A stretch of DNA of 16,109 bases from assembly GCA_030536165.1 (NCBI GenBank), contig JAUNQM010000018.1, forward strand, positions 1 to 16,109, read 5' to 3'. This document shows, piece by piece, positions 1-7,066 of this stretch. Each line of letters begins with the position of its first letter. Position 1 is the first letter of the stretch. The notes below the pieces were generated by a model. It saw only the letters and a program-made list of their open reading frames with translations. It ran no database searches and was not told the DNA's origin. This DNA is from Prevotellaceae bacterium (GTDB lineage Bacteria; Bacteroidota; Bacteroidia; Bacteroidales; Bacteroidaceae). A program made the translations under genes and the position numbers.

Positions 1-794
1 TTACTTCAGATTACGACTTGGATGCTGTTGATGTAGTCTTCATGTGCTCAGGACATGGCAAGAGCAGTGCTTTTTGGGCAGAGAATCCAAAGCCTGAACA
101 CCTTAAAGTTATTGACCTTGCACAAGATTTCCGCGATGAAAGCAATGGTTACGTTTACGGACTGCCAGAACTTCAACGCGACAAGATTAAGCAAGCCGAT
201 TTGATTGCCAACCCTGGATGTTTTGCTACCGCTATTCAACTGGCTATACTTCCTCTTGCAAAAGAAGGACTCTTGAATCATGATGTTCAGGTGACAGCCA
301 TAACAGGCAGCACTGGAGCAGGCGTAAAGCCAGGAGCAACAACCCATTTCAGCTGGAGAAACAACAACTTATCTGTTTATAAAGCCTTTGAGCATCAGCA
401 TCTACTGGAAATAAATCGCAACATCACGCAACTGCAACCAAGTTTTCAATCGTCAATCAATTTTGTACCAATGAGAGGCGACTTTGCACGTGGTATAATG
501 GCCGTGACCTATACTGAGTCTGATTTGACCGAAGAAGAAGCAAAAGCCATATACGAGAAATATTATGCGGATGCAAAGTTCACATTCGTTGCAAAGAACG
601 CGATAGACTTGAAACAAGTTGTAAACACAAACAAAGCTATCTTACAAGTGGAAAAGCATGGCAAGCAGTTGATGGTGGTATCTGCTATAGACAATCTGCT
701 GAAAGGCGCAAGCGGTCAAGCCGTGCAGAATATGAATTTGATGTTTGGTTTGGATGAGAAATGCGGCTTGGCACTTAAATCAAGCGCATTCTAA
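1..794 (+). CDS. argC: N-acyl-gamma-glutamyl-phosphate reductase, 5' end missing
   Basis: This enzyme reduces the N-acyl-glutamyl-5-phosphate made by ArgB to the semialdehyde with NADPH, the third step of arginine synthesis in the cytoplasm. The frame is open from base 3, so the gene starts upstream of the window; 263 residues plus stop are visible, against my recollection of about 320 for Bacteroidales ArgC, so roughly 60 residues of the NAD(P)-binding domain are missing. The catalytic cysteine lies in NPGCFAT, with its codon at 219-221. It is followed by the family-typical ITGSTGAGVKPG stretch and by FVPMRGDFARGI. Near the end, DNLLKGASGQAVQNMN is the usual C-terminal ArgC signature. argD follows after 28 nt in the same direction. 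Given the succinyl-type transcarbamylase downstream, the acyl group may be succinyl rather than acetyl; that part is inference. Confidence 0.95.
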   Translation, partial: TSDYDLDAVDVVFMCSGHGKSSAFWAENPKPEHLKVIDLAQDFRDESNGYVYGLPELQRDKIKQADLIANPGCFATAIQLAILPLAKEGLLNHDVQVTAITGSTGAGVKPGATTHFSWRNNNLSVYKAFEHQHLLEINRNITQLQPSFQSSINFVPMRGDFARGIMAVTYTESDLTEEEAKAIYEKYYADAKFTFVAKNAIDLKQVVNTNKAILQVEKHGKQLMVVSAIDNLLKGASGQAVQNMNLMFGLDEKCGLALKSSAF

Positions 795-822
795 TCATTC
801 CACCAACTAAAAACCCTACAAC

Positions 823-1959
823 ATGAAACTATTCGACGTCTATACATTATATAATATAGAGCCTGTAAGAGGAAAAGGCAACTACGTCTATGACGCTGAA
901 GGCACGGAATACCTGGATTTGTACGGCGGGCATGCCGTCATTTCCATAGGGCACGCACATCCGCATTACATTCAGGAATTAACCAAGCAATTGCAAAGTC
1001 TTGGCTTTTATTCTAACTCTGTTCAAAATTCATTGCAAGTAAAGTTTGCTGAGAGATTAGGAAATATCTGCGGATATCCCGACTACCAGTTATTCCTTTG
1101 CAACTCAGGGGCAGAAGCCAACGAGAATGCATTGAAGTTGGCATCGTTCCATACAGGTAAAAGCAAAGTGCTGGCATTCGGCAAGGCTTTCCACGGCAGG
1201 ACATCAGGTGCAGTTGCCGCAACCGACAATCCAAAGATTCAGTCGCCTTTCAACAAGACTCCAAACGTAGAGTTTGTGCCTCTCAACGATATTGAGGCAG
1301 TTAAGGAAAAGCTGTCAACAGGAGAGTTTGCCGCAGTCATCATTGAGGGTATTCAAGGAGTTTCGGGCATACATTGCCCTACAGACACATTCTTCTGCCA
1401 ACTGCGTGAAGTCACACGTGAACATGGAGTGGTGTTGATTGTCGATGAAATTCAATCGGGCTATGGTCGCACGGGCAAGTTCTTTGCTCATCAATACTCT
1501 GGCATACATGCCGACATCATAACTATGGCAAAAGGCATCGCCAACGGATTTCCTATGGGCGGCGTACTCATCTCGCCTATGTTTGAAGCACAAAAGAGCA
1601 TGCTTGGAACTACTTTCGGCGGTAATCATCTGGCATGTGCTGCTGCATTGGCTGTGTTAGATGTATTTGAGCAAGAGAATCTTGTAGATAATGCTCGCAA
1701 GTCGGGTGAATACCTCATTGAAAAACTGCGAAAGATGCCTGAGCTTAAGGAGGTGCGAGGCAGAGGTTTGATGATAGGTGTTGAGCTTGACGTCTCTGCT
1801 CCTGAAATGCGAAAGGATTTGCTTTTCAAGAAACACATATTCACAGGTGGAGCTGGTCCGAACACCATTCGCCTACTTCCTGCATTAACCATCAAGCAAC
1901 CTGAACTCGACAAGTTCATAACAGATTTCAAGGATTTACTGGCAAACAACAATAAATAA
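823..1959 (+). CDS. argD: N-acyl-ornithine aminotransferase (class III, PLP-dependent)
   Basis: This PLP enzyme transfers an amino group from glutamate to the N-acyl-glutamate semialdehyde, giving N-acyl-ornithine. The 378 residues are normal for ArgD. Class III features are visible in order: the PLP phosphate-binding region CNSGAEANENALK (residues 93-105), FHGRTSGA (123-130), the Asp-Glu pair of VDEIQSGYGRTG (D208, E209), and the Schiff-base lysine in MAKGIANGFPMGG (K237). TFGGNHLACAAA (264-275) is the typical substrate and PLP-binding segment. The ATG at 823 places MKLFDVYTLYNIEPVRGKG where ArgD proteins usually begin. Its stop codon TAA at 1957-1959 shares its last A with an ATG of the next gene, so translational coupling to argF' is likely. 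Class III aminotransferases can overlap in specificity, but the gene order makes the arginine role firm. Confidence 0.96.
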   Translation: MKLFDVYTLYNIEPVRGKGNYVYDAEGTEYLDLYGGHAVISIGHAHPHYIQELTKQLQSLGFYSNSVQNSLQVKFAERLGNICGYPDYQLFLCNSGAEANENALKLASFHTGKSKVLAFGKAFHGRTSGAVAATDNPKIQSPFNKTPNVEFVPLNDIEAVKEKLSTGEFAAVIIEGIQGVSGIHCPTDTFFCQLREVTREHGVVLIVDEIQSGYGRTGKFFAHQYSGIHADIITMAKGIANGFPMGGVLISPMFEAQKSMLGTTFGGNHLACAAALAVLDVFEQENLVDNARKSGEYLIEKLRKMPELKEVRGRGLMIGVELDVSAPEMRKDLLFKKHIFTGGAGPNTIRLLPALTIKQPELDKFITDFKDLLANNNK

Positions 1960-2915
1960 TGATGAAACAATTTTTCGGCGTTCAAGATATTGGCGATTTA
2001 GGCAAAGCCCTCAGCGAGACTTTCGAGGTAAAGAAGAATCGTTTTGGTTTTCAGCATCTCGGAAAGAACAAGACACTTCTGATGATTTTCTTCAACAATA
2101 GCCTGCGTACAAGATTGAGCACACAAAAGGCTGCCATGAACTTGGGCATGAACGTCATGGTGTTAGACGTAAATCAAGGTGCTTGGAAGTTAGAGACCGA
2201 GCGAGGCGTCGTCATGGATGGCGACAAGAGTGAGCATCTGCTTGAAGCTATACCTGTCATGGGGTCGTTCTGCGACTTGATAGGCGTGCGTTCGTTTGCA
2301 AAGTTTGAAAGCAAGAAAGAAGACTACTCTGAAAGTATCCTCCAGCAGTTTATCAAATACTCTGGCAAGCCTGTGTTTAGCATGGAGTCAGCCACATGCC
2401 ACCCTCTGCAAGCATTTGCCGACTTGATAACGATTGAAGAATACAAGAAAACCAAGCGTCCGAAGGTTGTTCTCACATGGGCTCCACACCCAAAGGCTTT
2501 GCCTCAGGCAGTACCTAACTCGTTTGCTCAATGGATGAATGCTGCCGACTATGATTTTGTCGTCACACACCCTCACGGATATGAACTTGCACCGCAGTTT
2601 GTGGGTAATGCTCGCATTGAGTATGACCAGGACAAGGCATTGGAAGGTGCAGACTTCGTATATGCAAAGAACTGGTCGGCATACACTGACCCGAACTATG
2701 GTAAAGTAATTTCAAAAGATATGGCATGGACAATCTCTGATGCAAAGATGGCACTTACAAACAACGCCTACTTCATGCATTGTTTGCCTGTGCGCAGAAA
2801 CATGATTGTCACAGATTCTGTCATTGAATCCCCTCAGAGTTTGGTCATACCTGAAGCAGCCAACCGTGAAATATCTGCCGAGGTTGTAATCAAGCGCTTC
2901 TTGGAAAGTCTTTAA
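1959..2915 (+). CDS. argF': N-succinylornithine carbamoyltransferase (SOTCase type)
   Basis: This enzyme transfers the carbamoyl group of carbamoyl phosphate to an N-acylated ornithine, giving N-acyl-citrulline. It replaces the ordinary ornithine transcarbamylase. The protein closely resembles my recollection of the crystallised B. fragilis enzyme and has nearly the same length. Visible motifs are the carbamoyl phosphate loop SLRTRLS (residues 47-53 counting from the second Met), QGAWKLETERG, CHPLQAFADL in place of the usual HPTQ, and HCLPVRR near the C-terminus. Position 90 is Ser in GDKSEHLL. B. fragilis has Pro there, and the acetyl-type enzyme of Xanthomonas has Glu at the equivalent site. 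Published mutants show that Ser, Pro, Val or Ala there gives succinyl specificity. Two start codons lie side by side, ATGATG at 1959-1964; the second gives the length and N-terminus closest to the B. fragilis protein. Confidence 0.95.
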   Translation: MMKQFFGVQDIGDLGKALSETFEVKKNRFGFQHLGKNKTLLMIFFNNSLRTRLSTQKAAMNLGMNVMVLDVNQGAWKLETERGVVMDGDKSEHLLEAIPVMGSFCDLIGVRSFAKFESKKEDYSESILQQFIKYSGKPVFSMESATCHPLQAFADLITIEEYKKTKRPKVVLTWAPHPKALPQAVPNSFAQWMNAADYDFVVTHPHGYELAPQFVGNARIEYDQDKALEGADFVYAKNWSAYTDPNYGKVISKDMAWTISDAKMALTNNAYFMHCLPVRRNMIVTDSVIESPQSLVIPEAANREISAEVVIKRFLESL

Positions 2916-2932
2916 TCAAACCCATAACACAG

Positions 2933-3706
2933 ATGGTGCTAAGCATTATAAAGATAGGTGGCAATGTCATCGACAACCCTGACAAACTGGATGCTTTCCT
3001 CAAGCAGTTTGCAGAGATTCCTTCGCCGAAGATATTAGTTCATGGCGGAGGCAAATTGGCAACGAAGTTAAGCGCCCAGCTTGGCATCGAGACTCACATG
3101 GTAGATGGCAGACGCATCACCGACAAAGCCACATTGGATTTGGTAACAATGGTTTATGCTGGCTTGATCAACAAGCAGATTGTTGCCAAATTGCAGGCAT
3201 TAGATTGCAATGCTATAGGATTGTCTGGTGCCGATGCTAACATCATCCCTGCCCACAAGCGGTTGCCGACTCCTATCGACTTCGGTTTTGTAGGCGACAT
3301 CGTTCCCGATGAGATAAACATCGCAGCCATCACTACCCTATTGCAGAGCGGCATAACACCTGTTTTCTGTGCATTGACCCACGACAGCAAAGGCTCTATG
3401 CTCAACAGCAATGCCGACAGCATTGCATCCGCCTTAGCACAAAGTCTGTCTGCACTCTTCGAAGTGCATCTTGTCTATTGCTTTGAGCTTCCTGGCGTTA
3501 TGAAAGACATAGAAGACTCTGCATCCTTAATCACCGACATCACACCTATTATATATAACCAACTGCGTGCAGACGGAATTATCTCTAAGGGCATGATACC
3601 AAAGATCGACAATGCCTTCGCCGCGATACGTAAAGGCGTGAAATGCGTAATCATAAAGAGTTCCGACAACTTAGCAAACAACATCGGAACAACAATACAC
3701 CTATAG
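2933..3706 (+). CDS. argB: N-acyl-glutamate kinase (amino acid kinase family)
   Basis: This kinase phosphorylates the side-chain carboxyl of N-acetyl- or N-succinyl-glutamate with ATP, the second pathway step and the substrate source for ArgC. The 257 residues fit the family. The amino acid kinase landmarks are present: IKIGGNV (residues 6-12, with the catalytic Lys7), ILVHGGGK (34-41), VDGRRIT (57-63, acyl-glutamate-binding Arg), GLSGADANII (96-105), and ISKGMIPKIDNAF near the C-terminus with its conserved lysines. I see no N-terminal helix extension of the kind found in arginine-inhibited hexameric enzymes, so feedback control cannot be read from the sequence. It starts 17 nt after argF' and ends 29 nt before the preferred argE start. 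Whether it prefers acetyl or succinyl substrate is not visible; the neighbouring transcarbamylase suggests succinyl. Confidence 0.94.
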   Translation: MVLSIIKIGGNVIDNPDKLDAFLKQFAEIPSPKILVHGGGKLATKLSAQLGIETHMVDGRRITDKATLDLVTMVYAGLINKQIVAKLQALDCNAIGLSGADANIIPAHKRLPTPIDFGFVGDIVPDEINIAAITTLLQSGITPVFCALTHDSKGSMLNSNADSIASALAQSLSALFEVHLVYCFELPGVMKDIEDSASLITDITPIIYNQLRADGIISKGMIPKIDNAFAAIRKGVKCVIIKSSDNLANNIGTTIHL

Positions 3707-3714
3707 CAACTATC
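3701..3714 (+). repeat. Direct repeat copy 1 at the argB-argE junction
   Basis: The 14-mer CTATAGCAACTATC covers the argB stop codon (TAG at 3704-3706) and the first bases of the gap. The identical 14-mer occurs at 4825-4838, just after the argE stop. Both copies are followed by a C-rich stretch and a CCGC before the next ATG, so the two inter-cistron junctions look alike. Function is unknown. Confidence 0.7.
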
Positions 3715-3735
3715 ACCCTGCCCACAACCGCCATC

Positions 3736-4821
3736 ATGGATAGAGCCAAACTGACACACAAAGATGCCATCGAGTTATTAGACCTTCTAATCGCTACTCC
3801 ATCTATATCCCGCGAGGAAGACAAGACTGCAGACTTGATTTGCCGTTTCATGCAAACGCAAGGCATTCCTACCTACAGGCACTTCAATAACGTCTGGGCA
3901 AAGAGTCTCAATTACGACTCAGCCAAGCCTACCCTACTCCTTAATTCGCATCACGACACGGTCAAGCCATCGCCGGCATACACCAATCCGCCTTTCCAAC
4001 CTATACACAAAGACGGTCGTATTTACGGCCTCGGCAGCAACGATGCAGGTGCCTCTGTGGTGTCGCTCATCACTACTTTCTGTAACCATTACGATGCCAA
4101 CCTGCCTTTCAACCTCATCCTTCTCATCAGCGCAGAGGAGGAGGTCACGGGCGAACATGGAATGCGCGCTATGCTTCCTTATTTCAAGCAGCAAGGCATC
4201 AACATCGATATGGCTCTTGTGGGCGAACCTACTGGCTTACAGGCAGCAATAGGCGAACGAGGGCTTGTGGTATTGGATTGCACCGCACACGGAAAGCAGG
4301 GGCATGCGGCACGCAACGAAGGCGTCAATGCTATCTACAAAGCTATTGATGACATACAAAAGATACAGCACTTCCAATTTGAGCGCACCTCTACCCTACT
4401 CGGTCCTATCAAGATGACTGCAACCATGATTCAGGCAGGACAACAACACAACGTCGTGCCCGACACATGCTCGTTTGTCGTAGATATTCGTACCACCGAC
4501 GCTTACTCAAACGAGGAGACCGTCAAGATACTCCAAGAGCATCTCACCTCCGACCTTCGTCCGCGTTCAACCCACATCAACGCATCTGCCATCGATGCTG
4601 CACACCCTTTGGTCGTTGCAGCAAAAGCCACGGGTGCAGACACTTTCGTATCTCCCACAACGTCCGACATGGCTGTCCTTCGCGGCATCCCATCGCTCAA
4701 ACTCGGCATAGGCGAATCGTCGCGTTCTCATTCAGCCGATGAGTTTGTCCTCGAAAAGGAAATCGCCGACGGCATAGCTTTCTACGAGAAATACATCGAA
4801 AATCTACTATTGCAACTATAA
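3736..4821 (+). CDS. argE: N-acyl-citrulline/ornithine deacylase, M20 metallopeptidase family
   Basis: This zinc hydrolase removes the acyl group from N-acyl-citrulline (or acyl-ornithine). In this linear pathway that releases citrulline for argininosuccinate synthesis. From ATG 3736 the protein has 361 residues. M20 metal ligands are visible: H72-x-D74 in NSHHDTV, D103 in GLGSNDAGAS, the acidic group at 134-136 in SAEEEVTGEHG, E164 in GEPTG, and a late His in SRSHSADEF. An in-frame ATG at 3643 would add 31 residues that overlap argB and are Asn/Thr-rich with no family resemblance, so I reject it. M20 members include DapE, CPG2 and ArgE-like enzymes that are hard to tell apart; the position between argB and argH decides for arginine. 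argH follows after 40 nt. Confidence 0.92.
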   Translation: MDRAKLTHKDAIELLDLLIATPSISREEDKTADLICRFMQTQGIPTYRHFNNVWAKSLNYDSAKPTLLLNSHHDTVKPSPAYTNPPFQPIHKDGRIYGLGSNDAGASVVSLITTFCNHYDANLPFNLILLISAEEEVTGEHGMRAMLPYFKQQGINIDMALVGEPTGLQAAIGERGLVVLDCTAHGKQGHAARNEGVNAIYKAIDDIQKIQHFQFERTSTLLGPIKMTATMIQAGQQHNVVPDTCSFVVDIRTTDAYSNEETVKILQEHLTSDLRPRSTHINASAIDAAHPLVVAAKATGADTFVSPTTSDMAVLRGIPSLKLGIGESSRSHSADEFVLEKEIADGIAFYEKYIENLLLQL

Positions 4822-4824
4822 AAT

Positions 4825-4838
4825 CTATAGCAACTATC
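4825..4838 (+). repeat. Direct repeat copy 2 at the argE-argH junction
   Basis: This is the second exact copy of CTATAGCAACTATC, beginning four bases after the argE stop and 23 bases before the argH ATG. A related shorter string, GCAACTATA, overlaps the argE 3' end at 4812-4820. It could be a leftover of junction duplication or a site bearing on translation of the next gene; the sequence alone does not tell. Confidence 0.65.
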
Positions 4839-4861
4839 CCCCCAACCATATAACCGCACTT

Positions 4862-6172
4862 ATGACAAAACTCTGGGACAAAGGTTACAAAGAAAACCAA
4901 CAAGTTGATGAATTTACAGTAGGCAACGACCGCAATCTCGATTTGCGACTTGCAAAATACGACGTTCAAGGCTCTATGGCACACATTCAGATGCTGCAGA
5001 GCATCGGCCTTCTTACCAAAGATGAACTCGACATCCTCATGCCTGCACTAAAGGAAATACTGGAACAAGCCGAGAACGGAGACTTCATTATCGAAGACGG
5101 CATCGAAGATGTTCACTCGCAGGTTGAAGTCATGCTCACGCGAAAGCTGGGCGACATTGGCAAGAAGATTCACTCTGGGCGCTCACGCAACGACCAAGTG
5201 CTCGTTGACCTAAAGCTATTCCTCAGAGACGAAATCCGACAGATTGCCGCCGACACACACATGCTCTTCGCCGCCCTGCAGCAAGCATCGGAGCGATACA
5301 AGAGCATACTCATGCCAGGCTACACGCATCTGCAAATCGCCATGCCGTCATCATTCGGGCTTTGGTTTGGGGCATACGCAGAGAGTCTCATCGACGACAT
5401 GCAGATGCTCGCTGCGGCATACCACGTGGCAAATCAGAACCCATTAGGTTCAGCCGCCGGCTATGGTTCCTCTTTCCCTCTCGACCGCGAGATGACCACA
5501 AGGCTGTTAGAATTCGAGACGCTCAACTACAACGTGGTCGCAGCACAGATGAGCCGAGGCAAGACAGAGCGTGCCACAGCCTACGCCATTGCATCCATAG
5601 CATCCACCTTAGGCAAATTCGCAATGGATTGCTGCATGTTCATGTGCCAGAACTTCGGTTTCATATCCCTCCCCGACGAGCTTACAACAGGTTCGTCAAT
5701 CATGCCGCATAAGAAAAACCCTGACGTGTTTGAGATAATCCGTGGCAAGTGCAACCGCTTGCAGAGCGTGCCAAACGAGATTTCGCTGCTCACGACCAAC
5801 CTCCCTGTCGGCTATCATCGCGACCTCCAGTTGCTGAAAGACATCATCTTCCCTGCCACTACCGAGATGCGCCAATGCCTCAAAATGGCGGCATTTATGA
5901 TTGAAAACATAAGGGTAAACGAGCACATCCTCGACGACCCAAAATACGACTATCTCTTCACCGTGGAAGATGTAAACCGTCTTGTGCTCAACGGCATGCC
6001 GTTCCGCGACGCATACAAGACCATCGGAATGCAGGTACAAAACAAAGAATACAACCCGACCAAAAGCGTGGAACACACGCACATAGGCAGCATCGGACGC
6101 CTATGCACCGAGGAGATTGCACGCAAGATGGAAGCCACGTATTCGACAGTCTTTTGCGAGTCGTCGCATTAA
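4862..6172 (+). CDS. argH: Argininosuccinate lyase
   Basis: This enzyme splits argininosuccinate into arginine and fumarate, the last step of the pathway, as a cytoplasmic homotetramer of the fumarase/aspartase superfamily. The 436 residues are slightly under the roughly 450-460 of many ArgH proteins. Motifs in order are GNDRNLDLRLAKYDVQGSMAH near the N-terminus, HSGRSRNDQ (104-112), GYTHLQIAMP (153-162, with the general acid His156), and the superfamily signature GSSIMPHKKNPD (277-288) on the mobile loop that carries the catalytic Ser. The ATG at 4862 gives the expected N-terminus. It is the last gene of the arginine run and is followed by terminator-like hairpins. Its partner argininosuccinate synthase (argG) is absent here and is probably upstream of the window. 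Confidence 0.96.
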   Translation: MTKLWDKGYKENQQVDEFTVGNDRNLDLRLAKYDVQGSMAHIQMLQSIGLLTKDELDILMPALKEILEQAENGDFIIEDGIEDVHSQVEVMLTRKLGDIGKKIHSGRSRNDQVLVDLKLFLRDEIRQIAADTHMLFAALQQASERYKSILMPGYTHLQIAMPSSFGLWFGAYAESLIDDMQMLAAAYHVANQNPLGSAAGYGSSFPLDREMTTRLLEFETLNYNVVAAQMSRGKTERATAYAIASIASTLGKFAMDCCMFMCQNFGFISLPDELTTGSSIMPHKKNPDVFEIIRGKCNRLQSVPNEISLLTTNLPVGYHRDLQLLKDIIFPATTEMRQCLKMAAFMIENIRVNEHILDDPKYDYLFTVEDVNRLVLNGMPFRDAYKTIGMQVQNKEYNPTKSVEHTHIGSIGRLCTEEIARKMEATYSTVFCESSH

Positions 6173-6180
6173 GTCAGAAA

Positions 6181-6224
6181 AAAGTTGTATCAACTTTCGA
6201 CTAAAAGTAGTATCAACTTTTTTT
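6181..6224 (+). terminator. Probable terminator after argH with a repeated hairpin
   Basis: Eight bases after the argH stop is a perfect hairpin: AAAGTTG, loop TAT, CAACTTT (6181-6197). A near-copy follows 23 bases later at 6204-6220 and runs into seven T residues (6218-6224). The second CAACTTT can also pair with the first AAAGTTG, so two mutually exclusive folds exist. The T-run makes intrinsic termination of the arg operon plausible. Bacteroidota terminators are poorly defined, so this is a structural call only. Confidence 0.55.
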
Positions 6225-6256
6225 CGAGTATAAGCGTCAAGTCAATAAAAGCAACC

Positions 6257-6326
6257 AAACAACCAGACTTTCTCATCGCAAGAGAAACTCTGGTTGTTTC
6301 CGATTATTGCCCCCAATCGGTCTTTT
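6257..6326 (+). terminator. Two adjacent strong hairpins, the second with a T-tract
   Basis: The first hairpin pairs AAACAACCAGA (6257-6267) with TCTGGTTGTTT (6289-6299), then continues after one C-C mismatch with TTTCTC (6269-6274) against GAGAAA (6282-6287) around a 7-nt loop: 17 base pairs in all. The second immediately follows: CCGATT (6300-6305) with AATCGG (6315-6320), then TCTTTT. The second resembles an intrinsic terminator. The first, long and nearly perfect, could protect the 3' end of the arg transcript or act from the opposite strand. Confidence 0.6.
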
Positions 6327-6428
6327 AGAGCCTGCCGTTAGGTAGGAGATATTGTAGCCAGCCATAAAAAGCAGTCTCCTTGTTTAAAGAACAATGGCCG
6401 ATTTTTCAAGGTTTTAGGTTTCAAGTAC
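6327..6428. other. Intergenic stretch between terminators and hairpin array 1
   Basis: No gene is seen. A small hairpin CCTGCC-GTTA-GGTAGG with one G-T wobble lies at 6331-6346. AGGAGA (6344-6349) can pair with TCTCCT (6375-6380) across a 25-nt loop. GGTTTTAGGTTT at 6410-6421 also appears, in part, near 8878 and reverse-complemented at the right end of the window, so it looks like a dispersed word. Confidence 0.4.
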
Positions 6429-6662
6429 GCCCTGCAAGGGCAGCCGCGCAGCGGTACATAGCCCAGGGTAGAGCGCAGCGACACCCTGGGATTGATTATG
6501 GTAAAATTATAACCATTACGTCCTGCAAGGACAAAAGTGTTATCTGCGTTGTCTTACTGCTGCCCTTACAGGGCGTAACGATATGATGGCGGATGTGCAT
6601 ACCCAGGGTGCCGCTACGCTCTACCCTGGGCTGTGAACGCTATGCGAATGCCCTTTCAGGGT
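6429..6662. repeat. Mirrored hairpin array 1 (REP-like, a-b-c-c'-b'-a')
   Basis: Six hairpins lie in mirror order. a is GCCCT-GCA-AGGGC (6429-6441). b is CCCAGGGT (6462-6469) with ACCCTGGG (6483-6490). c is GTCCT-GCA-AGGAC (6520-6532). c' is GCCCT-TAC-AGGGC (6562-6574). b' is CCCAGGGT (6602-6609) with ACCCTGGG (6623-6630). a' is CCCT-TTC-AGGG (6651-6661). The whole 30-nt b unit (6461-6490) matches the reverse complement of b' (6602-6631) at 28 of 30 bases, so the halves are true inverted copies. Gaps are 19, 29, 29, 27 and 18 nt. An extra CCGC-GCA-GCGG lies in the first gap (6444-6454). An open frame crosses it but is not a credible gene. A REP/BIME-like dispersed element is the likeliest class; this is inference. 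Confidence 0.8.
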
Positions 6663-6760
6663 ATAATAAATTGCTGATAGATTGTTCGATAATTTTTTCA
6701 AAGGCTTTATCCCAAATATGTCATTAGAGATTTTACCTATAAACTATAGATGTATTAGTG
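6663..6760. other. AT-rich spacer between the two hairpin arrays
   Basis: This 98-base stretch is AT-rich and separates the two hairpin arrays. I see no gene, no promoter of the Bacteroidota type and no notable repeat in it. Confidence 0.5.
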
Positions 6761-6953
6761 CGACCCCCTGGGGTCGAAGTAGAGAGTGATGTGCTTGTTC
6801 TGCAGGTCTGCGACCCGCAGATACCAATGTATGACCTCTTTGAGGTCACTCAATAATGGTGGTTAGCGACCTCAGAGAGGTCGAACTTTTGTTAACCGCA
6901 GGTCCACGACCTGCGGATAGCAATACCCCCCTCCATCGACCCCAGAGGGGTCG
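6761..6953. repeat. Mirrored hairpin array 2 (A-B-C-C'-B'-A')
   Basis: Six hairpins are arranged symmetrically. A is CGACCCC-CT-GGGGTCG (6761-6776). B is CTGCAGGTC (6800-6808) with GACCCGCAG (6812-6820), one mismatch. C is TGACCTC-TTT-GAGGTCA (6832-6848). C' is CGACCTC-AGA-GAGGTCG (6867-6883). B' is CCGCAGGTC-CAC-GACCTGCGG (6896-6916). A' is CGACCCC-AGA-GGGGTCG (6937-6953). Gaps are 23, 11, 18, 12 and 20 nt, so spacing is mirrored as well as stem identity. All stems share a GACC/GGTC core and mostly 3-nt loops. The stem words differ from array 1 although the plan is the same. No gene is present. It ends about 80 nt upstream of the promoter of the next gene. Confidence 0.8.
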
Positions 6954-7034
6954 TACAAAAAGTCATACCAATGCGTATCCTACTATTCTTTTCACACAGG
7001 TTTTTCCCAGTGAGCCGAAATGATGCAGAAAAAA

Positions 7035-7066
7035 TTTGGATATGTAAGAAAATACATTTACCTTTG
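7035..7066 (+). promoter_or_regulatory. Bacteroidota-type promoter for the amidohydrolase gene
   Basis: TTTG at 7035-7038 and TACCTTTG at 7059-7066 are separated by 20 bases. They match the -33 TTTG and -7 TAnnTTTG consensus recognised by the primary sigma factor of this phylum. The ATG of the downstream gene is 32 bases after the -7 element, leaving a short A-rich leader. Confidence 0.8.

Noticed and set aside
3643..3735. Longer argE start at 3643
   Set aside because: It would overlap argB by 64 nt and add 31 Asn/Thr-rich residues unlike any M20 N-terminus; ATG 3736 fits the family.
5362..5712. Overlapping + strand frame of 116 codons within argH
   Set aside because: Arg/His-rich out-of-frame shadow of the conserved argH sequence.
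6380..6586. Open frame of 68 codons through hairpin array 1
   Set aside because: It is translated from palindromic repeats, has no resemblance to a protein family, no promoter, and an amino acid content dictated by the repeat.
6761..6953. CRISPR array interpretation of the regularly spaced hairpins
   Set aside because: The units are different palindromes in mirrored order, not identical direct repeats with unique spacers, and no cas genes are present.
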